6,940 bases of DNA from an uncultured Lachnospiraceae bacterium (lineage in GTDB: Bacteria; Bacillota; Clostridia; Lachnospirales; Lachnospiraceae). Under the pieces are notes generated by a model that had not been told where the DNA came from, searched no databases, and saw only the letters and a program-made list of their open reading frames with translations. The DNA lies in assembly GCA_905236615.1 (NCBI GenBank), contig CAJORC010000191.1:1-6940 (forward strand). The letters run 5' to 3'. Shown one piece after another: positions 5,781 to 6,940 of the stretch (the stretch's first letter is position 1; each line of letters begins with the position of its first letter). Made by a program: the position numbers and the translations under genes.

Positions 5781-6877
5781 TGGCGCAAGCTTTCATGTAA
5801 TTTCGTAACTATAGGTTCCCATCTGAAATCATGCCATGTGTAATCAGCGATCTCTATGGCTCTCTCTTCCCAGTCTGCCGAAGAGTTCATGAGTCTTACA
5901 AAAGACCCGGAAAGTGCAACGCTGTCGTCTGTAGGAACAATATATCCAAACTTTCCGTCATTATAAATATCCTTGCCTGCCGGAACTCCGGTCGTAGTTA
6001 CAAGGAAATCACCGCAGGCCGCAGCCTCAAGCAGGACAATGCCAAAACTCTCGCTCCTCGAAGGAAGTGTGAATATCTTTGCCCTCCTGTAATAATCATT
6101 TAAGAGCTTCTTATCCGAAATAGGTCCGGTGAAAATTATCCTGTCTTTCAGATCTGGATGCTTCTTCATGAACTCATCTATATGAGGCTTAAATTTCTTC
6201 TCGACCGGTCCCGCCAGAACCAGTTTCCAGTCATTGCCCGCTGCCGCCCCGGCAAATGCATCAAGCAGGACATCCGTAGCCTTCGGATAAGTTCCAAGAT
6301 TTCCCACGGTTAAAATTATATTCTCTTTACCGAATTTTCTTAAAGGCGCTTTTTCATCAGTATAAAATCCATTCGGAATATAAAGTATCTTTGAACCGTA
6401 TTTTTCTTCAAGCCAGCCCGCTATCGTAGTAGTTTCCACAGAAACCACATCCGCAAGCTTCATCGTCATACGCTTAATAAATCCCACCGGATTCAGCATA
6501 AAGAGCCTCTTATATCCGTTCAGATCCATGTCAAGCTTGAGGTATCCCTTACCGTCAGGCTTTTTCCTGAATTTATATATCAGAAGATATATAAAAGACG
6601 AAAGATTTAAGTGATAAACATTAAGCACATCGATCTTTTCCGCATTTTTCCATACAAATTTTGCCCCGGAAACTATCGGAGAGATACGGCTTTTCTTTAT
6701 GAACATCTGCTTAAGGCCCTTAACTTCACTGTCAATATAAGGGTATTCCTTGTCATTGCGGCATGAGACCACTACTGAATTCACACCGAAATCCCTGTGC
6801 AGGAGATAAGGTATCATCCCGACATCTTTTAACAGATGAACATTTTTCAAACGTGTAAAAAGCGTTACAAATACCAT
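5777..6877 (-). CDS. family 4 glycosyltransferase (GT-B fold)
   Basis: A 366-residue retaining glycosyltransferase with two Rossmann-like lobes. The N-terminal acceptor lobe (about 1-180) includes 'DVGMIPYLLHRDFG' (18-31). The C-terminal donor lobe begins at 'IILTVGNLGTYPKATDVLLDAF' (about 187-208). It continues with 'DRIIFTGPIS' (245-254) and 'IFTLPSRSESFGIVLLEAAACG' (268-289), with the family EX7E pair at Glu276 and Glu284, and a nucleotide-sugar pocket rich in Gly/Pro. Length is normal. The ATG at 6877 is preceded by AAAGG about 9 nt upstream; the leader from 6940 to 6878 has stops close to its beginning, so no longer frame joins it. A GATAAT at 6932-6927 could be a -10 box, but the -35 would lie outside the window. 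As first gene of the visible operon it supplies a sugar to the same glycan as the following family 2 enzyme. Confidence 0.92.
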   Translation of the reverse strand: MVFVTLFTRLKNVHLLKDVGMIPYLLHRDFGVNSVVVSCRNDKEYPYIDSEVKGLKQMFIKKSRISPIVSGAKFVWKNAEKIDVLNVYHLNLSSFIYLLIYKFRKKPDGKGYLKLDMDLNGYKRLFMLNPVGFIKRMTMKLADVVSVETTTIAGWLEEKYGSKILYIPNGFYTDEKAPLRKFGKENIILTVGNLGTYPKATDVLLDAFAGAAAGNDWKLVLAGPVEKKFKPHIDEFMKKHPDLKDRIIFTGPISDKKLLNDYYRRAKIFTLPSRSESFGIVLLEAAACGDFLVTTTGVPAGKDIYNDGKFGYIVPTDDSVALSGSFVRLMNSSADWEERAIEIADYTWHDFRWEPIVTKLHESLRQ

Positions 6878-6940
6878 TGCCGACTACCTTTCTTTATTCT
6901 ATAATGAACCTATGAATACATCACTTATTATCTTAAATTA

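Overview
All genes lie on the minus strand, so the window reads from right to left. Moderate-to-low GC, strong GGAGG-type ribosome binding sites, tightly packed ATGA gene overlaps and the style of the proteins suggest a Firmicute of the class Clostridia, probably Lachnospiraceae (Butyrivibrio/Roseburia-like). The taxonomy is an inference from protein style, not a database result.

Region A (about 6877 down to 3414) is a polysaccharide-modification operon. In transcription order it encodes a GT-B family 4 glycosyltransferase, a GT-A family 2 glycosyltransferase, a left-handed beta-helix (hexapeptide-repeat) O-acetyltransferase, and a polytopic membrane protein that looks like the C-terminal part of an ABC-2 type permease. 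The first two genes overlap by 4 nt, as do the last two. The one open junction, between the family 2 transferase and the acetyltransferase, holds an 88-nt near-perfect long hairpin (4890-4977) that begins in the stop codon of the transferase. The enzymes would build and acetylate a cell-surface or exported glycan. The acceptor, the sugars and the exporter are not in the window.

Region B (3312 down to about 2821) is the remains of an MNT/HEPN (MntA/HepT-like) gene pair. An apparently intact minimal nucleotidyltransferase is followed, with an ATGA overlap, by only 28 codons of a HEPN protein, then by a clear intrinsic terminator. The HEPN partner has lost its catalytic core, so this is an orphaned antitoxin-type nucleotidyltransferase.

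Region C (about 2782 down to 1) is a two-gene unit. A SNF2-family helicase with the SNF2-associated (DUF3670-type) domain is followed after a single base by the start of a protein whose N-terminus resembles SWIM zinc-finger proteins, cut off by the window edge. A good sigma-A-type promoter sits just upstream of the helicase, and a 13-codon open frame with a perfect Shine-Dalgarno overlaps it.

Most of the window is ordinary clostridial accessory genome. The observations most worth a second look are the 88-nt hairpin and its relation to the flanking reading frames, the gutted HEPN gene, the apparently headless permease, and the small leader frame before the helicase. I found no CRISPR array, tRNA, rRNA or transposase gene.
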